Below are positions 53,005 to 61,890 of a stretch of DNA of 64,000 nucleotides, piece by piece. The number at the start of each line of letters is the position of its first letter. Position 1 is the stretch's first letter. Below the pieces are notes generated by a model, which saw only the letters and a list, made by a program, of their open reading frames with translations, did no database searches and was not told the origin of the DNA. The translations under genes were made by a program, and so were the position numbers. The stretch is from Beijerinckiaceae bacterium (GTDB lineage Bacteria > Pseudomonadota > Alphaproteobacteria > Rhizobiales > Beijerinckiaceae): positions 404,584 through 468,583 of the forward strand of contig JAPZUD010000005.1 in NCBI GenBank assembly GCA_027533425.1, given 5' to 3'.

Positions 53005-54657
53005 TCAGTGCTGCAACCGCATGTTCAGGGCGCCGGGCGCATTGCGCTTCCCCTCGATGAAGCGATGGAGATCGGGCAGCGGCATCGGCTTGGCAAAGTA
53101 GAAGCCCTGGAAATGATGGCAGCCCGCAGCACGCAGGAAAATGTGGTGTTCGAGGGTCTCGACCCCTTCGGCGTGAACGGTCATGCCCAGGGACCGACCC
53201 AGCGAGACGACGCCGTGAATGATGGCCGCCGAGCCATTCGACCGGCCGAGATTGCGGACGAAGGCCTGGTCGACCTTGAGCTTGTCGAAGGGGAAGCGCC
53301 GGAGATAGCTGAGGGAGGCATATCCGGTGCCGAAATCATCCAGCGCGACATGGATGCCCGCGCCGCGGAAGCCGTTGATAATGCTGATCGCGATCTCGGC
53401 ATCCTCCATGAGCACGCCTTCGGTGATCTCGATCTCGACCCGCTTGGCCTGAACTCCTGATCCTCCGATAATCTCCAGCGTATGATCGAGGAAGTCCGGA
53501 CGGCGGAACTGCACTGGCGAGACGTTGATCGCCATATGGATGTCGCCAAGGTCAAGCGCGTCGTTGAGCGCCCGTCTCATTGCCCATTCGCCAATCTCGA
53601 CGATCAGGCCGGATTCTTCCGCAAGGGGAATAAAGACACCGGGAGAGATCATCCCCTCATCGGGATGGACCCAGCGCAGCAGCGCCTCGACCCCGACGAC
53701 GGTTTCGCCATCCGACGCCATGTAGGGTTGATACCAGACCTGGAGCTGGTTGCGCCCGATCGCATGGCGCAGTTCGCCTTCGAGGAATTTACGGCGACGA
53801 AGCTCGTCTTCCATGCTGGCGTCGAAACGCAAAGCCTGGCCGCGGCCGGCCGCCTTGACGCGATACATCGAGATATCGGCCCGGCGGACAAGAACGGTCG
53901 ATTCGGTGCCGTCCATCGGGGCGACAACCATGCCGACAGAGCCCCCGATCGACAGTTCCGTCGAGCCGATCAGGAATGGCTGCCCGAGGACGGTGCTGAT
54001 GTCATGGCCAAGTTGCTCGATCTGCTCGGGCGTCCGTCGTCCATAGACAACCATGGCGAATTCGTCACCGCCGAGGCGGGCGATCTCCGCCTTCGGGCCG
54101 GCAAGATTGCGCAGGGATTCGGCCACGGCGACCAGCAGCTTGTCGCCCATCTCGTGGCCGAATGTATCGTTGACGTCCTTGAACTTGTCGAGATCGATGT
54201 AGATCACCCCGAGGATGGCATCCTCCGCGCGGCTCTCGAGGGCATCATCCAGGCGGGTCTTGAAGCCGGAGCGGTTGTGAAGGCCTGTCAGAGGATCGCG
54301 CATGGCCCTGTCCAGCACGATCGCCTCGATCCGCCGCACCGTGGCGACAGTCCGGCGGGAATGCGCGATATTGTTGAACGATGCGCCGATGGCAATGAGA
54401 AGGGATACCAGCAGCGCGCCGAAGGCGAGCTGGAAGAGGGCACGATCGGTCAGCCAGTTGCCCTCGATGCCCATCTGAACAGCCAGTGCGCGGAGATCAA
54501 TCAGCCCTGTTGCGCCGTGCCCGGCAAAAATGCCCATGGCCAGCAAGGCGAAGACAATGCCGAATCCGTTGGCAATATTCAGGAAGAACTGATGGCGCTG
54601 GGCAAGCTCACCCGCAGCACTTTCGATCAGGTCATCATGCCTTGTCGGATTTGACAC
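53005..54657 (-). CDS. GGDEF-EAL domain protein (c-di-GMP metabolism)
   Basis: A 550-residue inner-membrane protein with two hydrophobic segments near the N-terminus (about residues 26-45 and 72-92). A GGDEF domain follows with DPLTGLHNRSGF and an intact RLGGDEFAMV (GGDEF near residues 196-200). The EAL domain has VEALLRWVHPDEG, INVSPVQFRRPDF, EITEGVLMED, DDFGTGYASLSYL and HAEGVETLEH. Key residues of both domains are present, so both cyclase and phosphodiesterase activity are possible. It has no HAMP or LapD-like periplasmic domain. It is the last gene on the strand that starts with the type I secretion ABC transporter, 107 bases after the previous gene. The start is GTG with a weak ribosome site. 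Confidence 0.92.
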   Translation of the reverse strand: MSNPTRHDDLIESAAGELAQRHQFFLNIANGFGIVFALLAMGIFAGHGATGLIDLRALAVQMGIEGNWLTDRALFQLAFGALLVSLLIAIGASFNNIAHSRRTVATVRRIEAIVLDRAMRDPLTGLHNRSGFKTRLDDALESRAEDAILGVIYIDLDKFKDVNDTFGHEMGDKLLVAVAESLRNLAGPKAEIARLGGDEFAMVVYGRRTPEQIEQLGHDISTVLGQPFLIGSTELSIGGSVGMVVAPMDGTESTVLVRRADISMYRVKAAGRGQALRFDASMEDELRRRKFLEGELRHAIGRNQLQVWYQPYMASDGETVVGVEALLRWVHPDEGMISPGVFIPLAEESGLIVEIGEWAMRRALNDALDLGDIHMAINVSPVQFRRPDFLDHTLEIIGGSGVQAKRVEIEITEGVLMEDAEIAISIINGFRGAGIHVALDDFGTGYASLSYLRRFPFDKLKVDQAFVRNLGRSNGSAAIIHGVVSLGRSLGMTVHAEGVETLEHHIFLRAAGCHHFQGFYFAKPMPLPDLHRFIEGKRNAPGALNMRLQH

Positions 54658-54764
54658 AACCGCTGCCCCATGTTGCGGGCGCCGGCAGCCCGACGCAATC
54701 CCCGGATAGCATCGAACCTCCTAACGTTTGATGAGGCCCGGCGGTTGCCTTCTCGTCGAGTCTT

Positions 54765-55256
54765 TCAGACGGGTAGCCCATGGACTTGCACGAGCGTCCG
54801 GACTTCGGCCGGAGACAGCAGATCCTGCAATTCGACCAGATAGCCTTTGACGGATGTCTCGATAATGCGTCCGCGCAGTTCATGCTCGCCAAAACGGACC
54901 ACGACTTCCGCATCCGTCCGGTCGAAGATGTAGCGGGAGCCCTGCCGGAAGATCAGGCAGTCCTCGGCGATCTCGAGGACCAGCCCGTCAAGGGCCAAGG
55001 AACGATCGGTCAGGATCAGCACTGCAACCACGCAGCAGGGCCGAAGCGCATCATCCTGTGTATGCCGCCGGCGCGGCCACAACCGGGCGAGCCAGCTTTT
55101 CCTTGCCGGCGCCTCGCGGGGTTCCTCCTCCGCGCCACGTCCGATGCGCAGCCCGATTTCCTCGCGCATCTCGGCCGGCGTCATCCGGCGGCGCTCCTGC
55201 GCCTGCCCTTCGCGCGGGCGCTCCGGATAGGCCTGGTTGTCCTCGTATGTCGACAT
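54765..55256 (-). CDS. Unrecognised 163-residue protein in adhesin-secretion cluster
   Basis: No confident family. The first 60 residues are charged and probably disordered (EDNQAYPERPREGQAQERRR), followed by basic WLARLWPRRRHTQ. The rest is predicted beta-rich: CCVVAVLILTDRSLALDGLV, RQGSRYIFDRTDAEVVVRFG and ELRGRIIETSVKGYLVELQD. The beta-barrel rhythm recalls PilZ domains, which bind c-di-GMP, but the RxxxR and D/NxSxxG motifs are not evident, so this is only a suggestion. ATG 55256 follows AGGGA. It lies 12 bases after the MotA-like gene and 107 bases before the GGDEF-EAL gene, so it probably belongs to the same transcript. Confidence 0.6.
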   Translation of the reverse strand: MSTYEDNQAYPERPREGQAQERRRMTPAEMREEIGLRIGRGAEEEPREAPARKSWLARLWPRRRHTQDDALRPCCVVAVLILTDRSLALDGLVLEIAEDCLIFRQGSRYIFDRTDAEVVVRFGEHELRGRIIETSVKGYLVELQDLLSPAEVRTLVQVHGLPV

Positions 55257-55268
55257 GACGATCCCTGC

Positions 55269-57062
55269 TCAGTTTGTCTGGATTCGGCGGTTCATCGCCG
55301 TCACGAAAAGCCGCTGGCGCAGGGCATCGTGATCGTAATCGGGGCCGGCATTCGGTGCCTGGCGACGCTCGTGCTCCGGCAGGACAACGCCGGCATTGCC
55401 GGGCATCGCGACCGGCGCCGGTGAACCATCATCCGCTGCGATCGCGTTCTGCATCATCGCGCGGTTGAGGATGGTCGAATAGGCCGCGAAGACGGTCTCG
55501 AAGGATCGCGAGACCTCGCTGAAGCCCGAAGCCAGACGATCCTCGAATTCCTTGGACAACCCGACCTGGCTCGAGCCAAGGCCGCCGTCCCGCAGCGCCT
55601 CCTTGAGATCGGCATGATCCTGCGACATGCGCTGCATGGAGGATTCAATTGACATGGCGGTGCGTTCGAGGAGCGTGGCCAGACCGCCGAAGCCGTTCTT
55701 GACCTTCCCCTCGATGCCCACGGCGATCTCGGTGATCCGGTCGCCGGCCGCCTTCACATCGAGCAGCTTGGCCAGGCGGGCATTGGTCTCGTAGTTCTCA
55801 GAAGTCAGTCGACGGAGGCCATCGAGATAGGCCTGACCTGTGACTTCCATGATATGGGCCATGCCGTTGAAGCCGGAAGTCAGCCCTGTCTCGGTCTTCC
55901 GCTGCACGTTGATCAGCTCTTGCAGATACTCGGCATTGGCCGCCTGTGCAGCAACCAGCATACTCATCTGCTCGCGCATCTCGGCTGTCTCAGCCGCGAT
56001 CTTCGAGACAGCACCGAGCATGGCCTTGATCATCTCCTGGTTGCTGGCCTGCAGGCTCACAATATCGGGCAGCGTATTGTTGACCGTATCCATGCCCTGG
56101 TTCATGCGGCCGAAGCCCTGCGCCATCGTGGCGACAACGCCGACATCGGAAATGCCGCCGGTCGTGCCGGCGCCCTTTCCTCCGCCCCCGCCGGAATCGG
56201 CGAGATTCGTCGCAATAAGACGGGCGAGCTCGCCGGCTTCGCTCCGGCTGCCGCTGCCCATATGGGACATGCCGGCGAGCCAACCCGAAAACTCATCCTT
56301 CAGGATGTTCAACCCGTGGCTCCCGAAGCGGGAGAGGACGCCGAGGATCAAGGATCCGAACAGCCCGAACAGCGAGGAGGAGAACCCGGTCGCCATGCCG
56401 GTGAGTGGCACCTGCAGGTTGGTCAGCAGACGCTTCATCGACTCGCCGGACGTTGCATCGGTACCGCCGAGGCTGCCGATGATGCCGCCGACCGAGCCGA
56501 CCATTTCCATCAGGCCGATAAAGGTGCCGATCAGGCCGAGGAAGATCAGCAGGCCGGCGAGATACGTGAGCTGGTTGCGCTCGTCGGCGAGTTTCTGCTC
56601 GATGCCCATGACCACGTTCTGCATGGTCGAGACCGAGATCGAGAGGTTCTTGGCCCGGTACAGTTCATCATAGGCCACCTCGAACATATGCCCGAGGGAT
56701 TTGGGCCGCGAGAACACGACCCCGGGATCGAGCGCCCGGTAATGGCGCCAGTAGGGGTCGTCCACCGTCTCTGTCCGTTCACGGCGGGAATCGTTGAACG
56801 CTTCCTGCAAGGCCTCGAAGGCGATGGCGTCGGCGCGGATCCGTAGGACACGCTGGAAGGCCAGCACCGTGCCGAAGGCAAAGACCGCGATGATCATGCC
56901 GTTCAGCCAGGGATTGGCGACAAGCCCCTGCCAGACAAAGTGACGCCCGAGCATCACGACCAGCCCGACCGCACCCATCACGATGACCATCCTGAGGAGC
57001 TGGGCGTGGATGGTTTGCCTCAGGGCATTCTGGCGATCAGGCAGCGGGCTCTTCATGGTCAA
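55269..57062 (-). CDS. MotA/TolQ/ExbB-like proton channel with long cytoplasmic tail
   Basis: A 597-residue protein with four hydrophobic segments: about residues 22-45, 51-73, 165-198 (LIFLGLIGTFIGLMEMVGSV) and 215-245 (GMATGFSSSLFGLFGSLILG). The last two match the MotA/ExbB channel core. The next 350 residues form a soluble tail rich in Met/Gln/Ala/Glu with helical, coiled-coil-like character (AETAEMREQMSMLVAAQAAN, IESSMQRMSQDHADLKEALR). It is not a flagellar MotA: no flagellar genes are near, and the tail is far longer. It is paired with a MotB-like gene and linked to a type I secretion/adhesin locus, as SiiB is with SiiA in Salmonella SPI-4. The start is TTG 57062 (AGGA upstream) or ATG 57056. 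Confidence 0.82.
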   Translation of the reverse strand: MTMKSPLPDRQNALRQTIHAQLLRMVIVMGAVGLVVMLGRHFVWQGLVANPWLNGMIIAVFAFGTVLAFQRVLRIRADAIAFEALQEAFNDSRRERTETVDDPYWRHYRALDPGVVFSRPKSLGHMFEVAYDELYRAKNLSISVSTMQNVVMGIEQKLADERNQLTYLAGLLIFLGLIGTFIGLMEMVGSVGGIIGSLGGTDATSGESMKRLLTNLQVPLTGMATGFSSSLFGLFGSLILGVLSRFGSHGLNILKDEFSGWLAGMSHMGSGSRSEAGELARLIATNLADSGGGGGKGAGTTGGISDVGVVATMAQGFGRMNQGMDTVNNTLPDIVSLQASNQEMIKAMLGAVSKIAAETAEMREQMSMLVAAQAANAEYLQELINVQRKTETGLTSGFNGMAHIMEVTGQAYLDGLRRLTSENYETNARLAKLLDVKAAGDRITEIAVGIEGKVKNGFGGLATLLERTAMSIESSMQRMSQDHADLKEALRDGGLGSSQVGLSKEFEDRLASGFSEVSRSFETVFAAYSTILNRAMMQNAIAADDGSPAPVAMPGNAGVVLPEHERRQAPNAGPDYDHDALRQRLFVTAMNRRIQTN

Positions 57063-57143
57063 CGGCGAATCCTGTTAGGGTCAGGATCACAGTCGCTGAT
57101 TATGGTTAGCAACTTCCAAACATCGGAGACGTCGGATGCTGTT

Positions 57144-57842
57144 TCAGCGACCCTCGGTCCCGGAATTGCCGGCCATGGCCCGAATCTCGATCCGGTCGGC
57201 TGCACTGCCCTCCCGGCTGTCCACAACCCTGACCTGAATGTTCTGGGCCGGAATGCCGCCGGCAATCAGCTGTGTCCGGGCCGAGAGCGCCCGATAGAAG
57301 GCCACGCGCCGCGCGTCGGAGGCGTTGCCGAGTTCCAGGCCTGCCAGGGCCACGATCTGGAAATGGGTCGCCTTGCCGCGATGACCTTCAAGGAAAGAAC
57401 GGACCTCGCTGCCGGCATTTCCGTCAATGCTTGTCCCCCGGGACGGGAAGGTCAGCGTGAGAACAGCCTCCGATTGCCGGGTCGCCACATCCCCGCGCGG
57501 CACGAAGGCCTTCGCAGCTTCACCGGCATGGACAACACGATCCTGGCCATCGAGGGGAACCGCCTTGTCCTCCGGACGCTTGGCAACGGGCGGATTGCGC
57601 CGCTGGTATTCGAGGGCCTCGGCAATCTGCCGGGCCATGGCCTCGGTATCGGCCTGACGCCCGTCGACCGGCAGACCGGCGGCATCCGCAATCTTCTCCA
57701 CGAGGGAGCGCGATGCATTCTGGGTGATGCCGAACAGGGCGATGGCAAGAATCATCATCACGAAGACGAGCATCATCGTCATCGTGGTCAGGGCGTCGAC
57801 ATAGCCCGGCCAATGGTTCTCGTTGTCGCCGCCCTCTGTCAT
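57144..57842 (-). CDS. MotB-like stator partner with OmpA-like periplasmic domain
   Basis: A 232-residue protein with a short cytoplasmic N-terminus and one membrane helix (about residues 17-40). It is preceded by WPGYVDALTTMTMMLVFVMM, in which Asp16 sits where MotB carries its proton-binding aspartate. The periplasmic part ends in an OmpA/MotB-like fold (FQIVALAGLELGNASDARRV, AFYRALSARTQLIAGGIPAQ), expected to contact peptidoglycan. The domain is short and divergent. It lies between the type I ABC transporter gene and the MotA-like gene on the same strand. By analogy with SiiA it may couple the proton gradient to adhesin release or retention, which is inference. Confidence 0.8.
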   Translation of the reverse strand: MTEGGDNENHWPGYVDALTTMTMMLVFVMMILAIALFGITQNASRSLVEKIADAAGLPVDGRQADTEAMARQIAEALEYQRRNPPVAKRPEDKAVPLDGQDRVVHAGEAAKAFVPRGDVATRQSEAVLTLTFPSRGTSIDGNAGSEVRSFLEGHRGKATHFQIVALAGLELGNASDARRVAFYRALSARTQLIAGGIPAQNIQVRVVDSREGSAADRIEIRAMAGNSGTEGR

Positions 57843-57906
57843 GAACCCAAAGTTGCCTTCCCCTGCCCGGCCTTCCGGTCATACATCGGGGAAGGCTTCG
57901 CTTTGG

Positions 57907-60462
57907 TTAAGCCGTTGTCGGGCCGACCCCGAAACGCTTCAGAATCTGCTCTTTCGGCCCGTCAGCGACAACCCGCCCCTGATCGAGCCAGATGATCCTG
58001 TCGACCAGGGACAGAACCGGCAATCGATGGGTCGCGACGATGATGCCCATGCGATCAGTTTCCAGCTTGCGTATCTCGGCGATCACGCGGGCCTCGAGCC
58101 CGTTATCCATCGACGAGGTCGGTTCATCCAGCAGCAAGACGGTGGGGGCACCCATCAGGGCCCGCGCCAGCGATACCGATTGCCGCTCGCCCCCCGACAG
58201 CCTCTGGCCACCAGGACCAACCTGAAGCGTATAGCCGGCCGGGTGGAGACTGGCGAAATCGGCGACCCCGGCAAGACGGTTGATCTGCTCGAAATAGGCG
58301 GGATCGACATCGGGCAGCCCGGCCATGAGATTGTCATGCAGCGTGCCGTCGAACAAGGCGGTGTCCTGCGGCATAAGGGCCAGGTGAGCCCTGAGCCAGG
58401 CCGGGTCATATTGGCCGATCTCCTGCTCGTCGAGCAGGATGCGGCCATCCTGCGGCTCGACAAGGCGGGCGAGCACGCGCAACAGTGTCGACTTGCCTGA
58501 ACCGGCCTTGCCCACCAGGGCAACACGCTCGCCCGGAGCGATAGACAGCGTGATGTCCCTGAGGCACGGTCGCAATTCGCCAGGATAGACCACGGTGAGC
58601 CGATGCAGGTCGATCTTGCCGCGGAGCCCCTGGCGCATCGGGCGGACCCGATCCCCCGCCTGCTCGATCGGCTCGACGAGGAACGGTGCAAGGGCGGAGA
58701 GCGCCCGGATGTTCTGCAGGGCCCGGAAAACCAGCCCCGCAAGGATCGAGATCGGCATCATCGAACGGTTTACAAGCAGGATCACCGCCGAGAGCGCGCC
58801 GATCGTCATGCTCGCGTCCTGAATGCGGTAGGTGCCGATGACCAGAGCCGCGACGATCGAGACCTGGACGATCACGGCGGCGAGTTGGGCGGCCATCCCG
58901 TTCCAGTAGCGGGCGAGATGACCGGTATAGCCGGCTTCGTCCGAGACCTGTTCCCACGCGGCCATGCGCGACGGCGCGGCATTGGTGATCCGCAGCCGCT
59001 CGATACCGCCCACCATGTCCATCACCTGCTGGACCTGCTTGCCCTGCGCGCCCATCGCCTCGCGCAGCGCACGGCGCGACATCACATGGGCAGCGACATG
59101 GCAGAGGACCACGAGGAACGTCGCGACAAGCGGGGCCAGCACGACAGGGCCGCTGATCGAGAAGATGAAGAGCATCAGGAAAATGAAGAAGGGCAGGTCG
59201 ATCGCAACGCTGGCGATCAGTTGCGGCATGAGACGGCCGGATTGTTCCATTTCCTGGATCAGCGGCATGATCGGGCCGATGTGGCGCGGCACGCGCTGTG
59301 CCCGGGCGAAAAGCAGGCGACGGACGAATCGGGCCTGGAGGACATGGCTCGCCTCATGGCCGACAGCGTCGCCAAGCTTCAGCCGCGCATGCCGCAGGAC
59401 GGTCTCGAGGCCCAGCGCAAGCATCGCGCCGATGGAAAGCGCCCAGAGGGTCTCATTGGCGCCGTGCGGAATCACCCGGTCGAAGACGGCCATCGAGAAG
59501 AGCGGCAACGCCATACCCAGCAGGTTGATGAGCAGGCCGCCGAGGCAGAGATAGGCGATCCGCCAGCCCTGCCCTTCCAGTGCGAGGAGGAGAAGGGAGA
59601 GCACATCCGGAGCGGGTTCCTCGCCCGGTTCGGCTTTCGCCGGTTCTGGCCGGATCGTGCGGTTTCGGGGTAAAGCCTGACCCGGCATGGGCGGGTCCTT
59701 CCCGGGACGTTCGTCCTGCGGCCGGGCGCTTGGCCCGGCGGCAACTCCTGCGGGGTTCGTTGTGCTGTCCACCGTCGCTGTTGCTTGGTGCGGTACCTGT
59801 CCGGGCGAACCGGTCGGGGCGTCAGGCATGGCCCGTCGCACTTCCGGTCGTGCCTCCTGCGGGGCGGCCATGTCCTGCACGGAAGGCGAGGCTGGCCCGC
59901 CCGGAGCGGCGCCTGATGACGCCTCCGGCGGCATGGGACCCGGGGCAACGACAGGCCGGGGCGCGGGACGCGCAAGATCGATCACGCGGAAGATCGAACT
60001 GCTGGCCGCCCGATCAAGTCCGTCGATCTCGACATCATAGGCGCCCTCCGGCCCGAGAAGGCGGAAATGGTTCTCGTCGGTCCGCCCGATCACGAGCCGG
60101 CTGGATCGATCCCGCAGCATCACGACAGCCGGCAGCAGGGCCGGGTCCAGCTGGCGCAGGGACATCGCCTCCCAGATCACCGAGAAACCGAGCTTGTCGG
60201 CGATCATGGCCAAGGTCGCGGGACCGGGCAGCGAGGCAGGCGGCGCATCGGGAACCGGCTCCTCGACAGGCCGGCCGCACAGCCGGGCGAGGCGCTGGAG
60301 ATCGGCGACGGGGTGGCTGGACGGTCCGAGTTCGGCCGTCACGCCCTGCGCGGTCTCGTTCATGGAGCGGAACCGCTCCCGCAGCCGTGCAACGGTCTCG
60401 CCGAAGGGGGCCTCCCCTTCGGAACCCGCGGGCTCCGATTGCTGCCTGGCGCTTTCGCTCAT
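57907..60462 (-). CDS. Type I secretion ABC transporter with degenerate C39-like domain
   Basis: An 851-residue exporter ATPase. The N-terminal 165 residues resemble a peptidase-C39-like domain without the catalytic Cys (DLQRLARLCGRPVEEPVPDA, ATLAMIADKLGFSVIWEAMS), as in LapB/HlyB-type transporters of RTX substrates. A Pro/Ala-rich linker of about 120 residues, unusual in length, precedes the six-helix membrane domain (from LLLLALEGQGWRIAYLCLGG). The ATPase domain has Walker A GKAGSGKST, signature LSGGERQSVSLARAL, Walker B VLLLDEPTSSMD and the H-loop VATHRLP. It is divergent from its HlyD-type adaptor and followed by the MotB/MotA-like pair. The substrate is most likely the adhesin at 61.9 kb. 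Confidence 0.92.
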   Translation of the reverse strand: MSESARQQSEPAGSEGEAPFGETVARLRERFRSMNETAQGVTAELGPSSHPVADLQRLARLCGRPVEEPVPDAPPASLPGPATLAMIADKLGFSVIWEAMSLRQLDPALLPAVVMLRDRSSRLVIGRTDENHFRLLGPEGAYDVEIDGLDRAASSSIFRVIDLARPAPRPVVAPGPMPPEASSGAAPGGPASPSVQDMAAPQEARPEVRRAMPDAPTGSPGQVPHQATATVDSTTNPAGVAAGPSARPQDERPGKDPPMPGQALPRNRTIRPEPAKAEPGEEPAPDVLSLLLLALEGQGWRIAYLCLGGLLINLLGMALPLFSMAVFDRVIPHGANETLWALSIGAMLALGLETVLRHARLKLGDAVGHEASHVLQARFVRRLLFARAQRVPRHIGPIMPLIQEMEQSGRLMPQLIASVAIDLPFFIFLMLFIFSISGPVVLAPLVATFLVVLCHVAAHVMSRRALREAMGAQGKQVQQVMDMVGGIERLRITNAAPSRMAAWEQVSDEAGYTGHLARYWNGMAAQLAAVIVQVSIVAALVIGTYRIQDASMTIGALSAVILLVNRSMMPISILAGLVFRALQNIRALSALAPFLVEPIEQAGDRVRPMRQGLRGKIDLHRLTVVYPGELRPCLRDITLSIAPGERVALVGKAGSGKSTLLRVLARLVEPQDGRILLDEQEIGQYDPAWLRAHLALMPQDTALFDGTLHDNLMAGLPDVDPAYFEQINRLAGVADFASLHPAGYTLQVGPGGQRLSGGERQSVSLARALMGAPTVLLLDEPTSSMDNGLEARVIAEIRKLETDRMGIIVATHRLPVLSLVDRIIWLDQGRVVADGPKEQILKRFGVGPTTA

Positions 60463-60582
60463 CCTGCCGACGCCTATGGTGATGGGAAAATGATCCTTCC
60501 CTTACGCATCGCGCAACATGCTTAAGGCGCCGTAAACAAATTGGTGCGAGCGTCACTTCGCTGCATTGAAGTGGAGAATCCC

Positions 60583-61884
60583 TTGCCTCGACAGGAAGGA
60601 GCGGCCGGATCGCCGACGCGGCTCTGCGCGGGCATAGCCCGGCGCAGCCACCACCATATGATCCTTGCGATTTTCTGCGGCGTCGCCATCTTCCTTGTCT
60701 GGGCGACCCTGACGTCGATCGACCGCGTGACCCGGGGGTCCGGGAGGGTCGTTTCACAGACACGGAACCAGCTGGTCCAGCATTTCGAAGGCGGCATCGT
60801 CACCGAGATCCTTGTCCGGGAAGGCGAGACTGTCCGCAGCGGCCAGCCGCTGGTGCGGATCGAGAACTCATTCGCCAAGGCGGAACTGCAGAACAACCAG
60901 CTCGAACTCTATTCGAAACTGATTGCCTGGAACCGCCTCGATGCCGAGGCGCGTGGCCTTCCGAGCTTTGATGAACCCCCGAACGAAGGCCTCGATACGC
61001 GGCAGATCTCCGAGCAGGAGCATTCCCTCTTCCGCGCCCGGAAAGACGGGCTTCAGGCCCAGATCGCGGTAATCGACGAGCAATTCAAGCAGAAGCAGCT
61101 CGAACTGGCGGAAACCCAGACGCGGTGGAGTTCCTCGCAGCGGGAGCGCGAGATCGTGACACCGCGCGTCGAGAGCCTGCGGCGACTCGTGCAGATCGGG
61201 GCCGTCAGCCGCAACGAGTTGCTGGACAACGAACGTTCGCTCCAGCAGGTCGAGGCGCGGATGGCCGGCCTCATCCACGAGATCGCACGGCTCGAAGCCG
61301 CTGTCTCCGAACTCGGGCGACGGCGCGAGGAAGTGACGTTGCGCTTCCGGGCAGAGGCCGAAAAGGACCAGCGCGAGACGTCGGTCCAGATCGCCAAGCT
61401 CAAGGAAAGCATCTCGGCGATGCGCGACCGGTCGAACAGATCCGAGGCCATGGCGCCTGTCGCCGGCACGGTCAACAAGCTCTTCGTGGACACGATTGGC
61501 GGTGTGGTGAAGCCGGGCGACCCCCTTGCGCAGATCGTACCGATGGATGCCTCGCTGATCGTGGAGGCCCGTATCCCGCCGAGCAGCCGTGCCCAGATCT
61601 GGCCGGGGCTTCCGGCGATCATCAAGGTTTCAGCCTATGACTTCGCCGTCTATGGCGGGCTGAAGGGGAAAGTGATCGATGTCTCGCCGGATGCCTTGGC
61701 CGATGAGAAGGGCGAACCCTATTTCCGCGTCCGCCTCGCAACAGAATCACGCGGGTTCGGACCGGGGCAGCCGGTCATTCCCGGCATGATCGCGCAGGTG
61801 GACATCATTTCGGGCCAGCATACGATCATGAGCTACGTGACCAACCCGATCAACAGGATGGCCAGCGAAGCCCTGCGGCAGTGA
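60583..61884 (+). CDS. Type I secretion adaptor, HlyD family
   Basis: A 433-residue periplasmic adaptor. It has one N-terminal membrane segment (MILAIFCGVAIFLVWATL), a lipoyl half (VVSQTRNQLVQHFEGGIVTE, ILVREGETVRSGQPLVRIEN), a long alpha-helical coiled hairpin (about residues 90-290) and a second lipoyl half with GTVNKLFVDTIGGVVKPGDP. The closing beta-barrel ends GQPVIPGMIAQVDIISGQHT, a strong HlyD/LapC signature. The probable start is TTG 60583 with GGAG six bases upstream. The frame is open further upstream. Divergent from the ABC transporter with 120 bases between starts, and convergent with the adhesin gene with six bases between stops. Confidence 0.92.
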   Translation: MPRQEGAAGSPTRLCAGIARRSHHHMILAIFCGVAIFLVWATLTSIDRVTRGSGRVVSQTRNQLVQHFEGGIVTEILVREGETVRSGQPLVRIENSFAKAELQNNQLELYSKLIAWNRLDAEARGLPSFDEPPNEGLDTRQISEQEHSLFRARKDGLQAQIAVIDEQFKQKQLELAETQTRWSSSQREREIVTPRVESLRRLVQIGAVSRNELLDNERSLQQVEARMAGLIHEIARLEAAVSELGRRREEVTLRFRAEAEKDQRETSVQIAKLKESISAMRDRSNRSEAMAPVAGTVNKLFVDTIGGVVKPGDPLAQIVPMDASLIVEARIPPSSRAQIWPGLPAIIKVSAYDFAVYGGLKGKVIDVSPDALADEKGEPYFRVRLATESRGFGPGQPVIPGMIAQVDIISGQHTIMSYVTNPINRMASEALRQ

Positions 61885-61890
61885 CAAGGG

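Noticed and set aside
53005..54657. LapD-type c-di-GMP receptor for adhesin retention
   Set aside because: The GGDEF-EAL protein lacks a HAMP domain and a LapD-type periplasmic sensor, its active-site motifs look intact, and no LapG protease is present.
55269..57842. Zorya anti-phage system (ZorA/ZorB)
   Set aside because: The MotA-like protein with long tail and MotB-like partner recall ZorAB, but no ZorC, ZorD or ZorE-like helicase or nuclease is adjacent. The neighbours are type I secretion and c-di-GMP genes.
55269..57842. Flagellar motor stator motA/motB
   Set aside because: No flagellar genes nearby. The tail of the MotA-like protein and the short periplasmic domain of the partner do not fit.
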